Of a stretch of 64,000 nucleotides of DNA, positions 47,118 to 56,501 are shown piece after piece. Each line of letters starts with the position of its first letter. The stretch's first letter is position 1. The position numbers and the translations under genes are program-made. The stretch comes from an uncultured Collinsella sp. (GTDB taxonomy: Bacteria; Actinomycetota; Coriobacteriia; Coriobacteriales; Coriobacteriaceae). The DNA lies in contig CABUTO010000006.1 of assembly GCA_902494535.1 (NCBI GenBank), positions 8,133-72,132 of the forward strand, given 5' to 3'. The notes under the pieces are model-generated. The model did no database searches and was not told the origin of the DNA. It was given only the letters and a program-made list of their open reading frames with translations.

Positions 47118-48188
47118 CTATCGACAAACCAAATGGATCCTGCTGGCATCAAAATGCATGCGCAGCGTCTCGCCTGCTTGCGGTAGCTCGTCGACAGGCA
47201 TGCCCACTTTGTTGACCTTCCACTGCAGACGCGTGGGCGCATCGGCCCGCGGCGCATCCAACAGCACCAGGCGCTCAAAACGCGAATCGCTCACGCGCGC
47301 CACGTGCAAATCGTAGCTGTTGCGACCCCGCTCGGCACGGTTGTCCACATGGAAGTAGCTCGCACGAATACCCAGATATGCCACGTCATCGGGAACCTCG
47401 CGACCCACGTTAAAGGTCATGCCCCAGTCGAGGGCCTCAACTTCTTCGTCGCCGATCTTGCGCGCCCGGCTTGTGTTCTTGCAGCCCGTCAGGCGCAGTG
47501 CCGCCAGCGTCTGCGGACGGCGGACCACGTCCTCGACGGAGCCGATCTCCTCCACATGCCCGTTATGCATAACGCAGATGCGCTCGCACAGACGGCACGC
47601 CTCGTCGATATCGTGGCTCACGTAGAGCACGGTGCGGTTGCACACATCGAACAGGTCGAGCATGTTCTGCTCGAGCGCGTTCTTAAGGTAGGCATCGAGC
47701 GCACTCATGGGCTCGTCGAACATAAAGATGCCCGGGTGCGCCGCCACCATGCGCGCGAGCGCCACGCGCTGCTGCTGGCCGCCCGAGAGGCGCGCGGGAT
47801 AGCGGTCGGCAAAATCGGCCAGACCGAAAATGCCCAGATAGCGCTCGGCAAGCCTTTTGCGCGCCGCGGCGTCGCCCACATCCTTTACGCCGGCGCACAC
47901 GTTATCGGCCACCGTCATGTTGGGAAACAGCTGATAGTTTTGGAACAGCAGGGCGCATTTGCGCTCCTGGGGCGACAGGTTGATGCCCGCCGACGAGTCA
48001 AAAAAGGTCACACCGTTGACGACGATCTTGCCCTCGTCGGGCGTCTCCACGCCGGCAATGCAACGCAAGGTGCAGCTCTTGCCGCAACCCGAGGCACCGA
48101 GCAGCGCCACACGCTCCTCGCCGGCTTCGAGTTGGATGTCGAGGGTGAACCCCGGATAGCGCTTTTTGATATCCAAAACGAGCGACAT
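47118..48188 (-). CDS. modC: Molybdate ABC transporter ATP-binding protein
   Basis: ATPase of the molybdate importer, 356 aa. Walker A GASGCGKSCT near residue 31, signature LSGGQQQRVALAR near 133, Walker B IFMFDEPMSALD near 153. A roughly 110-residue C-terminal part (from about 240) may be a regulatory domain but I do not see a clear TOBE motif. It follows the modB fusion by 3 nt. Confidence 0.9.
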   Translation of the reverse strand: MSLVLDIKKRYPGFTLDIQLEAGEERVALLGASGCGKSCTLRCIAGVETPDEGKIVVNGVTFFDSSAGINLSPQERKCALLFQNYQLFPNMTVADNVCAGVKDVGDAAARKRLAERYLGIFGLADFADRYPARLSGGQQQRVALARMVAAHPGIFMFDEPMSALDAYLKNALEQNMLDLFDVCNRTVLYVSHDIDEACRLCERICVMHNGHVEEIGSVEDVVRRPQTLAALRLTGCKNTSRARKIGDEEVEALDWGMTFNVGREVPDDVAYLGIRASYFHVDNRAERGRNSYDLHVARVSDSRFERLVLLDAPRADAPTRLQWKVNKVGMPVDELPQAGETLRMHFDASRIHLVCR

Positions 48189-48191
48189 AGC

Positions 48192-49634
48192 TTATCGACC
48201 TCCCTGCGGTGCCGCGTCATCGCGCATAAGCTCGGCCAGCGCCTCGCGATCGATACGCAGTGCATCGCCGCCGACTGGGTCGAGCGAATCGGTCTGGCCG
48301 CCCAGCTGATTGGCCTGCTTGCGCTCCGCGCGGGACAGGCCGCGCTCGCGGTACTTTTGCGAATGAGCGGTGTACATATTGATGAACAGGATGACCAAGA
48401 AACTGAACACGATTACGACGATGACCCAAAAGAGGGCTACCGACGTGTTGCCGCCCATCCACTCAAAGTAGATGGCGATGGGAATGGTCTGCGTAATGCC
48501 GGCGTAGTTGCCCGCAAAGAACAGGGTGCAGCCAAACTCGCCCATGGCACGCGTGAAGGCAAGCACCGTACCGGCGGCAATCGAGGACCAGCCAAGCGGC
48601 ATCATAAGCTTGGTGAAGATGCGACGCTCGGACCATCCCAGGGTTCGCGCGGCATCGAGCATCTGCGTGTCAAGGCTCTCGAAGGCACCGAGCGCCGTAC
48701 GGTAGACCAGGGGAAACGACACCACCACGGCAGATATCACCGCCGCGGGCCACGTAAAGACGATCGAGATGCCGTGCGCGATGAGCCACCGGCCCACCCC
48801 GGTCGAGCGGCCAAACAGCATGAGGAGCAAAAAGCCGCAGACCGTGGGCGGCAGCACCATAGGAATCGTAAAGACCGAATCGAGCAGGCCCTTGATGCGA
48901 CTCGAGGTACCCATAGTCTTCCACGCGGCGAACAGGCCCAGCGCAAAGGAGACCAGCAGGGCAAGACCGCTCGTTTTAATGGACACCCAAAACGGGCGAT
49001 AGTCGATGTCTCCCAAAAAGGTGGCCAGAGAGGTCAAGGGCCCCTGCTCATCCCGCAACACGACAGACGATGCCTCTACCATTTGAGCGCTATCAAGCCA
49101 ACGCGCGCCGCCCTTGGCATCACCCGAAGCTGATGCAATCACCACATAGCGGTCCCCATCCGCACCGCGCTCATCAAAGCCATAGGTATACCCACCGGCA
49201 TCGAACGTTGTTTCCGCCGTAACATACCAAGGAAGATCCACGTCCCCTAGCTGCGCACCTCCCATGCAGTTTGCGCTGTCGAGCTTACAGACGAGGGCCT
49301 TGAGACCCGATACGCACTCGTTGTCCTGCGGATCCAATCCATACTTCTCGACCGCTTTGGGCGATATCCACACCACAACGCGATCGGCAGCAGGCGCCAC
49401 TACAAGGTCCACGTCCTCGTCAACGGGAAACCGGTAGCCCTCAGGCTGGCCTTCCATGGCACGAGCGGTCCCCTTGGCCAACCGCTCAAAACCCTCGATC
49501 CCATAAGAAAGCCCATGAGCGGTCGCAGCAACCTGGGCCCCGTCCTCAGCGTCCCCAGCAAACGCAAATCCCGGCACCCAGCAAAGCGCGAAGGTCAAAG
49601 TACAGGCGACAAGCATGCGGAATCTATTAAGCAC
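48192..49634 (-). CDS. modB: Molybdate ABC transporter permease with extra extracytoplasmic N-terminal domain
   Basis: 480 aa. Residues 1-26 form a signal peptide or first helix (MLNRFRMLVACTLTFALCW..., cleavage near FAFA-GD). About 165 further residues form a soluble extracytoplasmic domain that I do not recognise, with two Cys pairs (around C110-C130). From about 210 the ModB permease follows, with the EAA loop ARTLGWSERRIFTKLMMPLG near residue 360. A plain ModB is about 225 aa, so the N-terminal half is extra. I chose the GTG at 49634, with GGAG 6 nt upstream. It lies between modA and modC. Confidence 0.85.
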   Translation of the reverse strand: MLNRFRMLVACTLTFALCWVPGFAFAGDAEDGAQVAATAHGLSYGIEGFERLAKGTARAMEGQPEGYRFPVDEDVDLVVAPAADRVVVWISPKAVEKYGLDPQDNECVSGLKALVCKLDSANCMGGAQLGDVDLPWYVTAETTFDAGGYTYGFDERGADGDRYVVIASASGDAKGGARWLDSAQMVEASSVVLRDEQGPLTSLATFLGDIDYRPFWVSIKTSGLALLVSFALGLFAAWKTMGTSSRIKGLLDSVFTIPMVLPPTVCGFLLLMLFGRSTGVGRWLIAHGISIVFTWPAAVISAVVVSFPLVYRTALGAFESLDTQMLDAARTLGWSERRIFTKLMMPLGWSSIAAGTVLAFTRAMGEFGCTLFFAGNYAGITQTIPIAIYFEWMGGNTSVALFWVIVVIVFSFLVILFINMYTAHSQKYRERGLSRAERKQANQLGGQTDSLDPVGGDALRIDREALAELMRDDAAPQGGR

Positions 49635-49702
49635 GAAAAGCTCCAAGAGAATACAAGGACGGAGTGAAACACAAAACGATGGAATTATCGCGCCAAGCCG
49701 CA

Positions 49703-50575
49703 CTACGCGGAAAGCTCAAAGCCGTATTTGGCCCAAATCTTCTGGGCCTTCTTGTTGGACAGGCAAAAGTCGATAAACGCCTTGGCCTCGTCGGCATGTT
49801 CGGAGCCATCGGCGACAGCGCCCGGATACACGATGGGCTTATGCGAGTCCTCGGGACACACAAAGGCCTCCTCGATGCCGTCGTAGCGGAAGATGTCGGA
49901 GCTATAGACAAAACCGGCTACGCAGTCGCCTGTGGACACATAGGCAGCGGCGGTACCAACTTTGTCTGCCAGCGCGACCTTGTCGGCGATCTCGGGCGAG
50001 TACTCGCCGTCGTCACCCTCGGTACCAGTGTAGAGACCCACGGAAGCCAACGCCTGGTTGGCGTACTTGCCGGCAGGAACGGTCTTGGCGTCGCCAATGG
50101 CGATCTTGCCGTCCAGATTCGCGACGTCGGCGATGGCCTCGACCTTGGTGTCGGAGCCCTCGGCGCGAACGATCACGAGGTCGTTGACGAACATATCCTC
50201 ACGGGTGCCGGTGTCGACGAGCTCGGCGGTCTCGGCGTCATCCATGGTGCCCTTGGAGGCTGTGATGAGCACGTCGACAGCGGCACCGGCGCGCATCTGC
50301 TCGACAAGGTCGCCGGACGCTTTGAACTGCGTGTCGGCAAACGTGGTGCCGGTCTGGTCGGTGTAGAGCTCCTGAACCTCGGGCAGGGCCTTCTCGAGCG
50401 AGTTGGCGGCAAAGATCTGCAGCTCGACAGCTTTCTTGGACGAAATCATGGCGGAGCCGGCATCGGAGCCAGTCGACTCAGGCGCCTTATTGCCGGAGCA
50501 CCCGGCAAGGCCAAGGCCGGCAGTGGCGACAGCAGAAAGCGAGACGAACCCGCGGCGAGAAACCATATCGAACAT
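49703..50575 (-). CDS. modA: Molybdate-binding lipoprotein
   Basis: Extracellular lipoprotein (290 aa) that captures molybdate or tungstate. A twin-arginine-like start (VSRRGFVSLSAV) leads to the lipobox GLAGC near residue 26. The mature part has the ModA fold pattern, with FAANSLEKALPEV near 55 and FKASGDLVEQM near 85. The ATG at 50575 has AAAGGG 6 nt upstream. It is the first gene of modA-modB-modC. Confidence 0.9.
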   Translation of the reverse strand: MFDMVSRRGFVSLSAVATAGLGLAGCSGNKAPESTGSDAGSAMISSKKAVELQIFAANSLEKALPEVQELYTDQTGTTFADTQFKASGDLVEQMRAGAAVDVLITASKGTMDDAETAELVDTGTREDMFVNDLVIVRAEGSDTKVEAIADVANLDGKIAIGDAKTVPAGKYANQALASVGLYTGTEGDDGEYSPEIADKVALADKVGTAAAYVSTGDCVAGFVYSSDIFRYDGIEEAFVCPEDSHKPIVYPGAVADGSEHADEAKAFIDFCLSNKKAQKIWAKYGFELSA

Positions 50576-50731
50576 GTTCAACCCTTTCGAACGCCATACC
50601 CGGGCACCCCGCCGCAGGCTTTATTCTGTTACTAGATTATACTTTCACGCGAATAATGTTTATGATAATTATCTCTCCCCTGATAATTTTCTTTTACCAA
50701 TAACCACGAGACGGCCCGCACTGTCGCTGCA

Positions 50732-50767
50732 TAAAAAAGGCGGAGCAGCCCGTAAGGTCGCTCCGCC
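50732..50767 (-). terminator. Terminator of moeA-moaB
   Basis: GGCGGAGC (50739-50746) pairs with GCTCCGCC (50760-50767), followed on the minus strand by TTTTTTAT. It isolates moeA-moaB from the mod genes. Confidence 0.85.
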
Positions 50768-50780
50768 GCAGGTAAACCGC

Positions 50781-51260
50781 TTATTTGGCGTGCCCGCCGC
50801 CCGCCGTCATCTGGGCCGCATGCTCCAGCTGGTCGCTCACGGCCTCCCAGCTTTCGCGGGCTGCTTTCGTAGATCCCGGAAAGTTAATGACAAGCGTATA
50901 CCCACGCTGCATGCACACGGCGCGCGAGAGCATAGCGCGGCGCGTCTTGGTCATGGAGTACGCACGGATTGCCTCGGCAATACCCGGCACATCGCGGTCG
51001 CAGACGGCGCGCGTCGCCTCGGGCGTCACATCGCGCATCGAAAGCCCCGTGCCGCCGCAGGTGAGCACGACATTGGCGTGGCACTCATCGGCGGCTTCCA
51101 CAATGGCATCACCGATCTCGCTGGCGTCGTCGCGCACGACCACATGCGAGGCGACCGTCCAGCCCTGCGCCACGATGAGCTCCTCGAGGGCAGCGCCCGC
51201 CTCGTCCTGGGCAAGGTCGCGCGTATCCGAGCACGTCACGATCGATATCTTCAACTCCAT
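50781..51260 (-). CDS. moaB: Molybdopterin adenylyltransferase-like protein (MoaB/MogA family)
   Basis: 159 aa, MogA/MoaB fold, which adenylates molybdopterin before metal insertion by MoeA. The conserved VLTCGGTGLSMRDVTPEAT segment lies near residue 70. I chose the ATG at 51260 (MELKISIV) with GAGGAA upstream. It follows moeA by 10 nt, so the two act in the same step. Confidence 0.9.
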   Translation of the reverse strand: MELKISIVTCSDTRDLAQDEAGAALEELIVAQGWTVASHVVVRDDASEIGDAIVEAADECHANVVLTCGGTGLSMRDVTPEATRAVCDRDVPGIAEAIRAYSMTKTRRAMLSRAVCMQRGYTLVINFPGSTKAARESWEAVSDQLEHAAQMTAGGGHAK

Positions 51261-51270
51261 AGCGTTCCTC

Positions 51271-52533
51271 CTATAGCACCGTTCCCTCGGGCAGGTCGAC
51301 GCGCACAACGTCCACGACATCCCCCGCTTTGAGCTCGCACGGCCCTTCGTCAATACGCAGCAGGCAGTTGGCCCGCTGCATCGTGCCAAGCAGCGCCGAG
51401 TTCTGCGTCTTGGCCTCGGTCACCAACAACTCACCGGTCTCGGGGTCGCGCAAAACCGTGGCGCGATCGAAGAAGCGTCGGTCCTGGCGCTTCTTCACGC
51501 CGTGCGTGAGCGTCGCCTGCTGCACGGGACGCGCACCCTCGGCAAAGCCGCGCATCTTGCGGATCGCCGGACGGGCGAGCATCTCAAAGCCCACATACGC
51601 CGCGGCCGGATTACCTGAAAGCCCTAGGTAGGGCTTACCCCCGAGCAAACCGAACGTGATGGCCTTGCCGGGGCGCATCGAGATGCGATCAAAGAGCACC
51701 TCGCCCTCGCGCTGGACCAGCGCCGTCACATAGTCGTAGTCGCCCGCCGAGGCGCCACCGCTCGTAATGACAAAATCGCACTCCTGCGCGGCGCGATGCA
51801 CCAGCTCGGCAATCGCCTGCTCATCGTCGGGCGCGATGCCGTAGAACACGGGCTCGGCGCCGGCATCGAGTGCCTCGGCCATTAACGCCGAAGAGTTGGA
51901 GTCGCGAATCTGCCCGCGCGCCGGCACGTTACTCGGTGTGACCAGTTCCGTGCCCAGCGAGATGATGCCCACACGCGGGGCAGCGTGCACCTTCACGCTC
52001 GCGTATCCGGCGCTTGCCAGCAGACCCGCGCCCGCCGGAGCCACAACCTCGCCAGCGCGCATCACGACGTCGCCGGCATGGGCCTCCTCGGCGGCAGAGC
52101 GAACGTTCTCCCCCACCTTGGCCGGCGCCGAGAACCTCACACGCGAGCCCTCGTTGCCGTCGCCATCGAGCACGTCGACGATCTCATACTTCACCACGGC
52201 ATCGGCACCTTCGGGTACCGGAGCGCCCGTCATGATGCGGACCGTCTCACCCGCGCCGATTGCGCCCTCAAACACATGGCCCGCGGCCTCGTGTCCGATA
52301 ACGTCGAGCGTCACCGGCGCCTCGCCAGATGCCTGCGCCAAGTCCGCCGAGCGCACGGCATATCCATCCATGGCGCTGTTCGCAAACGGCGAGATGTCGA
52401 TATCGGCCGTGGCGTCCTCGGCCAGGGGAAGACTGGTCGCCTGCCACACGGGAATCTCGACAACTTCGGTGCGATTCACGTGCGACAAGACGATCGCCTG
52501 TGCATCCTCCAACGGAATGAGTTTCTCTGCCAT
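51271..52533 (-). CDS. moeA: Molybdopterin molybdenumtransferase
   Basis: Inserts molybdate into adenylated molybdopterin. The N-terminal segment ISPFANSAMDGYAVRS near residue 47, the central TSGGASAGDYDYV near 255 and GLSGNPAAAYVGFE near 305 are MoeA signatures. 420 aa, normal length. I chose the ATG at 52533 (MAEKLIPL) with AGAGG upstream. It heads a moeA-moaB pair. Confidence 0.93.
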   Translation of the reverse strand: MAEKLIPLEDAQAIVLSHVNRTEVVEIPVWQATSLPLAEDATADIDISPFANSAMDGYAVRSADLAQASGEAPVTLDVIGHEAAGHVFEGAIGAGETVRIMTGAPVPEGADAVVKYEIVDVLDGDGNEGSRVRFSAPAKVGENVRSAAEEAHAGDVVMRAGEVVAPAGAGLLASAGYASVKVHAAPRVGIISLGTELVTPSNVPARGQIRDSNSSALMAEALDAGAEPVFYGIAPDDEQAIAELVHRAAQECDFVITSGGASAGDYDYVTALVQREGEVLFDRISMRPGKAITFGLLGGKPYLGLSGNPAAAYVGFEMLARPAIRKMRGFAEGARPVQQATLTHGVKKRQDRRFFDRATVLRDPETGELLVTEAKTQNSALLGTMQRANCLLRIDEGPCELKAGDVVDVVRVDLPEGTVL

Positions 52534-52708
52534 ATGCACCTCTTAATGCCACGGCGCACAACAGGCGCGCCGATTCTTTATGCTTGTCTCAGTATAATCC
52601 CCCGATGCGCGACCGCGACTTGGCCAGTACCCGCAAATACACCCGTCGGCCGCAAGCCGCGAAACAGAATGGAAACCAACCCACCGGCTCGTCGCGTTTA
52701 CCGCGTTT

Positions 52709-52714
52709 TATAAT
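52709..52714 (+). promoter_or_regulatory. -10 box for the CLC gene
   Basis: TATAAT lies 30 nt before the ATG at 52744. No clear -35 box was seen at 17 nt upstream. Confidence 0.45.
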
Positions 52715-52743
52715 GCTTGCGTTGCAACCTAAAAGAGGAACGT

Positions 52744-54165
52744 ATGGCTCATAACGACAAACCCGAAAGCGCAAACGAAGCGCAGGATCATTCTCAGCCA
52801 CTCGACGATGGCGGTTTTTTCTCCCTGAACGACGTCATCATGGCCGGCAGGCATCAGCTCACCCGTTCCGAGCAGCTCTTGGCAGCCGACACGCGCCGCA
52901 ACGCCCGCAACCTACTCGCGAGCGCTAAGTTGCTCGCACTCGTCGCCATCGTCTCGCTCGCCATGGGCGTTGCCGCTTGGGCGTTTTTGGCCTCGCTGAA
53001 TATCGCAACCGACTATCGCGAACACCATGCGTGGGTGTACGCCCTGCTCCCCATCGTGGGCATGGCCACTGCATGGGTCTACAAGAACCACGGTCTCGCC
53101 GCCAAGCGTGGCAACAACCTGGTCATTGACTCCGCCCTGGGCACACGCCTCATCCATATGCGCATGGCCGTCCTCACCTTCGTCTGCTCCACGCTCACGC
53201 ACCTAACGGGCGGATCGGCCGGTCGCGAGGGCGCCGCGGTGCAGATTGGCGGCACCATCGCCAGCAATGTTTCGAACCTCGCCCATCTCAAAAAGCACGA
53301 CCACCACGACCTCATGCTCGCCGGTATCTCGTCCGCCTTTGGCGCCGTGTTCGGATCGCCTCTCGCCGGGGCTTTCTTTGGCATGGAGATGTGCTTCATC
53401 GGCAAAATCGACTACACCGCAGGCATCTACTGCCTCGTCGCCTCGTTTACCGGCTACTTTACGTCGCTCGCCCTGGGTACCGAGTACGAGGCGAATGTCA
53501 TCGCCAGCGTTCCCGCCATGACGCCCAAAACGGTCGTTATCGTTGTTATCAGCGCCATTATCTTCGGTCTGGCAGCACGTCTCTTTGCCTGGTCGGTTCG
53601 AACCGTCAAGAGCCTGTACGGTCGCTTTATCACCAATTACCTTGTTCGCGCACTTATAGGCGCACTCGTGATTTTGGCCGCCTATGCCCTCCTCGACGCC
53701 TGGGAGTATGCCGGCCTTTCCACATGGCTTTCCGGCGCCGGATTTGCAGGCAACACCACCCTGGCGGACGCAGCCATCAAGTTAGTCGTCACAGCGCTTA
53801 CCCTGGGCGCGGGCTTCCAAGGCGGCGAGGTCACGCCCCTGTTTGGCATCGGTGCGGCACTCGGTGGCTGGATCGGTTGCCTCGTCGGAATCGACCCCAG
53901 CTTTCTGGCGGCGCTGGGCATGCTCGGCGTATTCTGCGCCGGCCTCAACGTGCCCATCACTACCTGCATGATGGCCATCGATCTGTTCCACGGCACGGCA
54001 GCCGGCTTCTTTGTCATCGTAGCCTTTATCAGCTATCTCGCCGGCGGACACCGCGGCGTATATCCCGCGCAGCGCATTGTCTCGCCTAAACGCCGTTCGC
54101 TTATTGTAGACGAGGGCGGTACGGTGGCGGATGCTATCGAGCGCCACAACGACCTGATAGAGTAG
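52744..54165 (+). CDS. CLC-family antiporter, possibly of the fluoride (CLC-F) branch
   Basis: A 473-aa membrane protein with the CLC fold. The gating-glutamate motif is GREGAAVQIGG near residue 160, with GREGP usual in chloride exchangers. Where the canonical type has GSGIP it reads AKRGNNLVIDSA near 120, a GNNL pattern that I associate with fluoride/proton exchangers. No fluoride riboswitch was seen upstream. It faces moeA across a short gap. I chose the ATG at 52744 after AAAGAGGAA. Confidence 0.82.
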   Translation: MAHNDKPESANEAQDHSQPLDDGGFFSLNDVIMAGRHQLTRSEQLLAADTRRNARNLLASAKLLALVAIVSLAMGVAAWAFLASLNIATDYREHHAWVYALLPIVGMATAWVYKNHGLAAKRGNNLVIDSALGTRLIHMRMAVLTFVCSTLTHLTGGSAGREGAAVQIGGTIASNVSNLAHLKKHDHHDLMLAGISSAFGAVFGSPLAGAFFGMEMCFIGKIDYTAGIYCLVASFTGYFTSLALGTEYEANVIASVPAMTPKTVVIVVISAIIFGLAARLFAWSVRTVKSLYGRFITNYLVRALIGALVILAAYALLDAWEYAGLSTWLSGAGFAGNTTLADAAIKLVVTALTLGAGFQGGEVTPLFGIGAALGGWIGCLVGIDPSFLAALGMLGVFCAGLNVPITTCMMAIDLFHGTAAGFFVIVAFISYLAGGHRGVYPAQRIVSPKRRSLIVDEGGTVADAIERHNDLIE

Positions 54166-54250
54166 ACGTAAGTAATCACCGTGCAGCCACAATCGGGCAA
54201 TTCGACCTGAATGCGGCAGCACCGTCACGCCACACGCTGGGAGTCGCCCC

Positions 54251-55213
54251 ATGCACGCAACTGATTTTGGTCGCACGCTCATCATCGCCAACCCCGCTGC
54301 CCAGTCGGGCGCGGCGTGCGAGGTTGCCGAGCGCCTGCAGCGCTTTTTGGACATGACCGCACGCGCATCCCAGTTTGACCTGGTGCTGACCGAGCGCATG
54401 GGACATGCCAAGGAGCTTGCCGCGCAGGCCGAGGGCTATCGCACCGTTATCGCCCTCGGCGGCGACGGCGTGATCCACGAGATCGTCAATGGGCTTATGA
54501 CGCAAAAGGAGGACGCCCGCCCCGCTCTTGCCGTCCTGCCCGTGGGCTCCGGCAACGATTTTGCCCAGACGCTCGGCATCGACGATTTCTCCGGCAAGGA
54601 TTTTGGCGCGCTGCTCAATTGCGAGCTGCAGCGTCAGGACATCGGGCGCATTCGCTCATGGAACCCCGCAAGCGGTAGCGGCGAGGCTTCCGTTGAGTAC
54701 TACGACCAGACGCTTTCGGTCGGCATCGATGCCGCCATCGGCCTTGGCACCACCGAGCTGCGCAAAAAGACGGGCTTGACGGGCGCGCCGCTCTACACTC
54801 TCTCGGGACTTGAGCAGTTTGGCCTTCGCTATCGCAACTACCCCATGTCAGTCAGCTTTGACGGGGCGCCCGCCGAACGCGTGAGGGCGATCATCATGGC
54901 GATTCAGCTGGGTCCTACGTATGGCTCGGGCTATCGCATCTGCCCCGATGCCGACCCCTGTGACGGCACACTCGACGTCTGCTACGCCTGCGGCCCCGTC
55001 CCTCGCGCGGTTGCCCTGCCCATGTTCCTTTCGGCCAAAGACGGCCACCACACCAAGCTTCCGCCGGTACGCATACGTCGCTGCCGTCATGCCGAGCTCA
55101 CGTTCGAGGAGCCCAACTACCCCATCCAGGCCGACGGCGAACCCATCGTCGCCTCGCGCATCGACGTGGACATCCTTCCCGCCGTCCTCGAGGTCTGGCA
55201 CCCAACCCGCTAA
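54251..55213 (+). CDS. Diacylglycerol kinase-like lipid kinase
   Basis: 320 aa, DAG kinase catalytic fold that phosphorylates lipids or sphingoid bases. The nucleotide loop IALGGDGVIHEIVNGL lies near residue 67, and VLPVGSGNDFAQTLGI near 96. The C-terminal beta-domain is present. It follows the CLC gene on the same strand with a gap of 85 nt. Confidence 0.88.
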   Translation: MHATDFGRTLIIANPAAQSGAACEVAERLQRFLDMTARASQFDLVLTERMGHAKELAAQAEGYRTVIALGGDGVIHEIVNGLMTQKEDARPALAVLPVGSGNDFAQTLGIDDFSGKDFGALLNCELQRQDIGRIRSWNPASGSGEASVEYYDQTLSVGIDAAIGLGTTELRKKTGLTGAPLYTLSGLEQFGLRYRNYPMSVSFDGAPAERVRAIIMAIQLGPTYGSGYRICPDADPCDGTLDVCYACGPVPRAVALPMFLSAKDGHHTKLPPVRIRRCRHAELTFEEPNYPIQADGEPIVASRIDVDILPAVLEVWHPTR

Positions 55214-55220
55214 CCCCACC

Positions 55221-55291
55221 TAAGTTGCGGTGAAATAGGGACTGTTTTGCGGCTTTAGCTGCATAAACAGTCCCTATTTCACCGCAACTTA
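55221..55291. repeat. Palindromic repeat, family R1 copy d
   Basis: Perfect 24-bp arms (55221-55244 and 55268-55291) around a 23-nt centre. The arm begins TAAGTTGCGGTGAAATAGGG. It lies between two convergent genes. Confidence 0.8.
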
Positions 55292-55299
55292 TGAAGAGA

Positions 55300-55680
55300 T
55301 CATTCGTCGCTGTCCGGCTTGCGACGGTTGGCCTTTTTAATGGCGTTGAAGTGCTTGTCATTGAGCCTGCGCTGGCGAGAGCGCTGAGGCACCTTGGTCT
55401 TGACGCGGCGGCGCGGCGGACGGCCGCGACGCTCAAGCTCTGCCCTCAGCTTACGCAGACAGCTCGCACGATTCTGAAACTGGCTACGGCTCTCGCGCGC
55501 CGTCACGGTAATCCCCGTGGGCCCATGCTTCATGCGCACCGCCGAGTCCGTCGTGTTCACGCCCTGCCCACCCGGGCCCGTCGCGCGAAACACCTGCACC
55601 TCGCAATCGCGCGCCAACTCCTCGACCGACATCTCGGCATAGCGCGCATACTCGCGCCATCCCATCTTGGTCTCATCCAT
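55300..55680 (-). CDS. Peptide chain release factor-like protein (ArfB/RF-1 domain)
   Basis: 126-aa class I release factor domain without the codon-recognition part. The GGQ loop reads [18 protein letters not shown] near residue 33, which hydrolyses peptidyl-tRNA on stalled ribosomes. The C-terminal tail is rich in Arg and Lys, as in ArfB proteins that enter empty mRNA channels. I chose the ATG at 55680 after GAGGGGAGG. Alone on its strand. Confidence 0.82.
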   Translation of the reverse strand: MDETKMGWREYARYAEMSVEELARDCEVQVFRATGPGGQGVNTTDSAVRMKHGPTGITVTARESRSQFQNRASCLRKLRAELERRGRPPRRRVKTKVPQRSRQRRLNDKHFNAIKKANRRKPDSDE

Positions 55681-55706
55681 ATCAACACCTCCCCTCATAC
55701 AAAAAA

Positions 55707-55735
55707 TGTGACAAAGGGACAGTCCCTTTGTCACA
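55707..55735. repeat. Short palindromic repeat, family R2 copy b
   Basis: Perfect 14-bp arms around one base: TGTGACAAAGGGAC and GTCCCTTTGTCACA. It lies between the release-factor-like gene and xpt. Confidence 0.75.
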
Positions 55736-55763
55736 TCGCATACCAATCGCTTGTGTTGCGCGC

Positions 55764-56342
55764 TTAGGCGAAGGTGATCTCGCCGGTCTCGCAGTCCATA
55801 TCGGCGATACGGGCCAGGCTCTCAACGCGGAAGCCGCGCTCACGGAGCTTATCGCCACCGCCCTGGAAGCCCTTCTCCACCGCAATGCCAATGCCGGATA
55901 CCTCGGCACCTGCAGCCTCGCAGATCTTGATAAGACCCTCGAGCGCGCAGCCGTTGGCCAAAAAGTCGTCGATGATCAGGACCCTGTCGCCCTCGGACAG
56001 GAAGCGCTTGCCAACGATGACCGGGTACTCCTTCTGCTTGGTAAAGGAGTAGATGGTCGTGGCATACTGCTCACCGTCGAGGTTGATGGACTGCGCCTTC
56101 TTGGCAAAGACCACCGGCACGCCGCCAAAATGCTGGGCTGCAATGCAAGCCATGCCAATGCCCGAAGCCTCGATCGTCAGGATCTTGTTGATCTCGACAT
56201 CCTTGAACAGACGGGCCCACTCGGCGCCCATATGGTCGAACAGCTCAACGTCGCACTGGTGGTTGAGGAAGGCATCAACCTTAAGGACGTTACCGGCCTT
56301 TACGATGCCGTCATGGCGAATACGATCCTCAAGCTCCTGCAT
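55764..56342 (-). CDS. xpt: Xanthine phosphoribosyltransferase
   Basis: 192-aa purine salvage enzyme that joins xanthine to PRPP. The PRPP motif [17 protein letters not shown] lies near residue 123. The N-terminal [19 protein letters not shown] pattern is typical of Xpt. I chose the ATG at 56342 (MQELEDRI) after AAGGGG. No guanine riboswitch was seen in the gap to 56502. Confidence 0.92.
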   Translation of the reverse strand: MQELEDRIRHDGIVKAGNVLKVDAFLNHQCDVELFDHMGAEWARLFKDVEINKILTIEASGIGMACIAAQHFGGVPVVFAKKAQSINLDGEQYATTIYSFTKQKEYPVIVGKRFLSEGDRVLIIDDFLANGCALEGLIKICEAAGAEVSGIGIAVEKGFQGGGDKLRERGFRVESLARIADMDCETGEITFA

Positions 56343-56501
56343 GGCGCAACCCCTTCTCGCGGCAACGATACCGCGCAATTAATAAACGTTGCTCGATAGT
56401 CTACCACGGACCGACCCCCGCCCGCCCCACAAGCTGCATCGCACCACAAACCAGTCTTTTTGGAACGGCGCGAATCGTGGCAGAAAGCCCCCCCCAACAC
56501 G

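Noticed and set aside
52555..52743. Fluoride riboswitch ahead of the CLC gene
   Set aside because: The conserved crcB-motif segments could not be found on the plus strand in this stretch.
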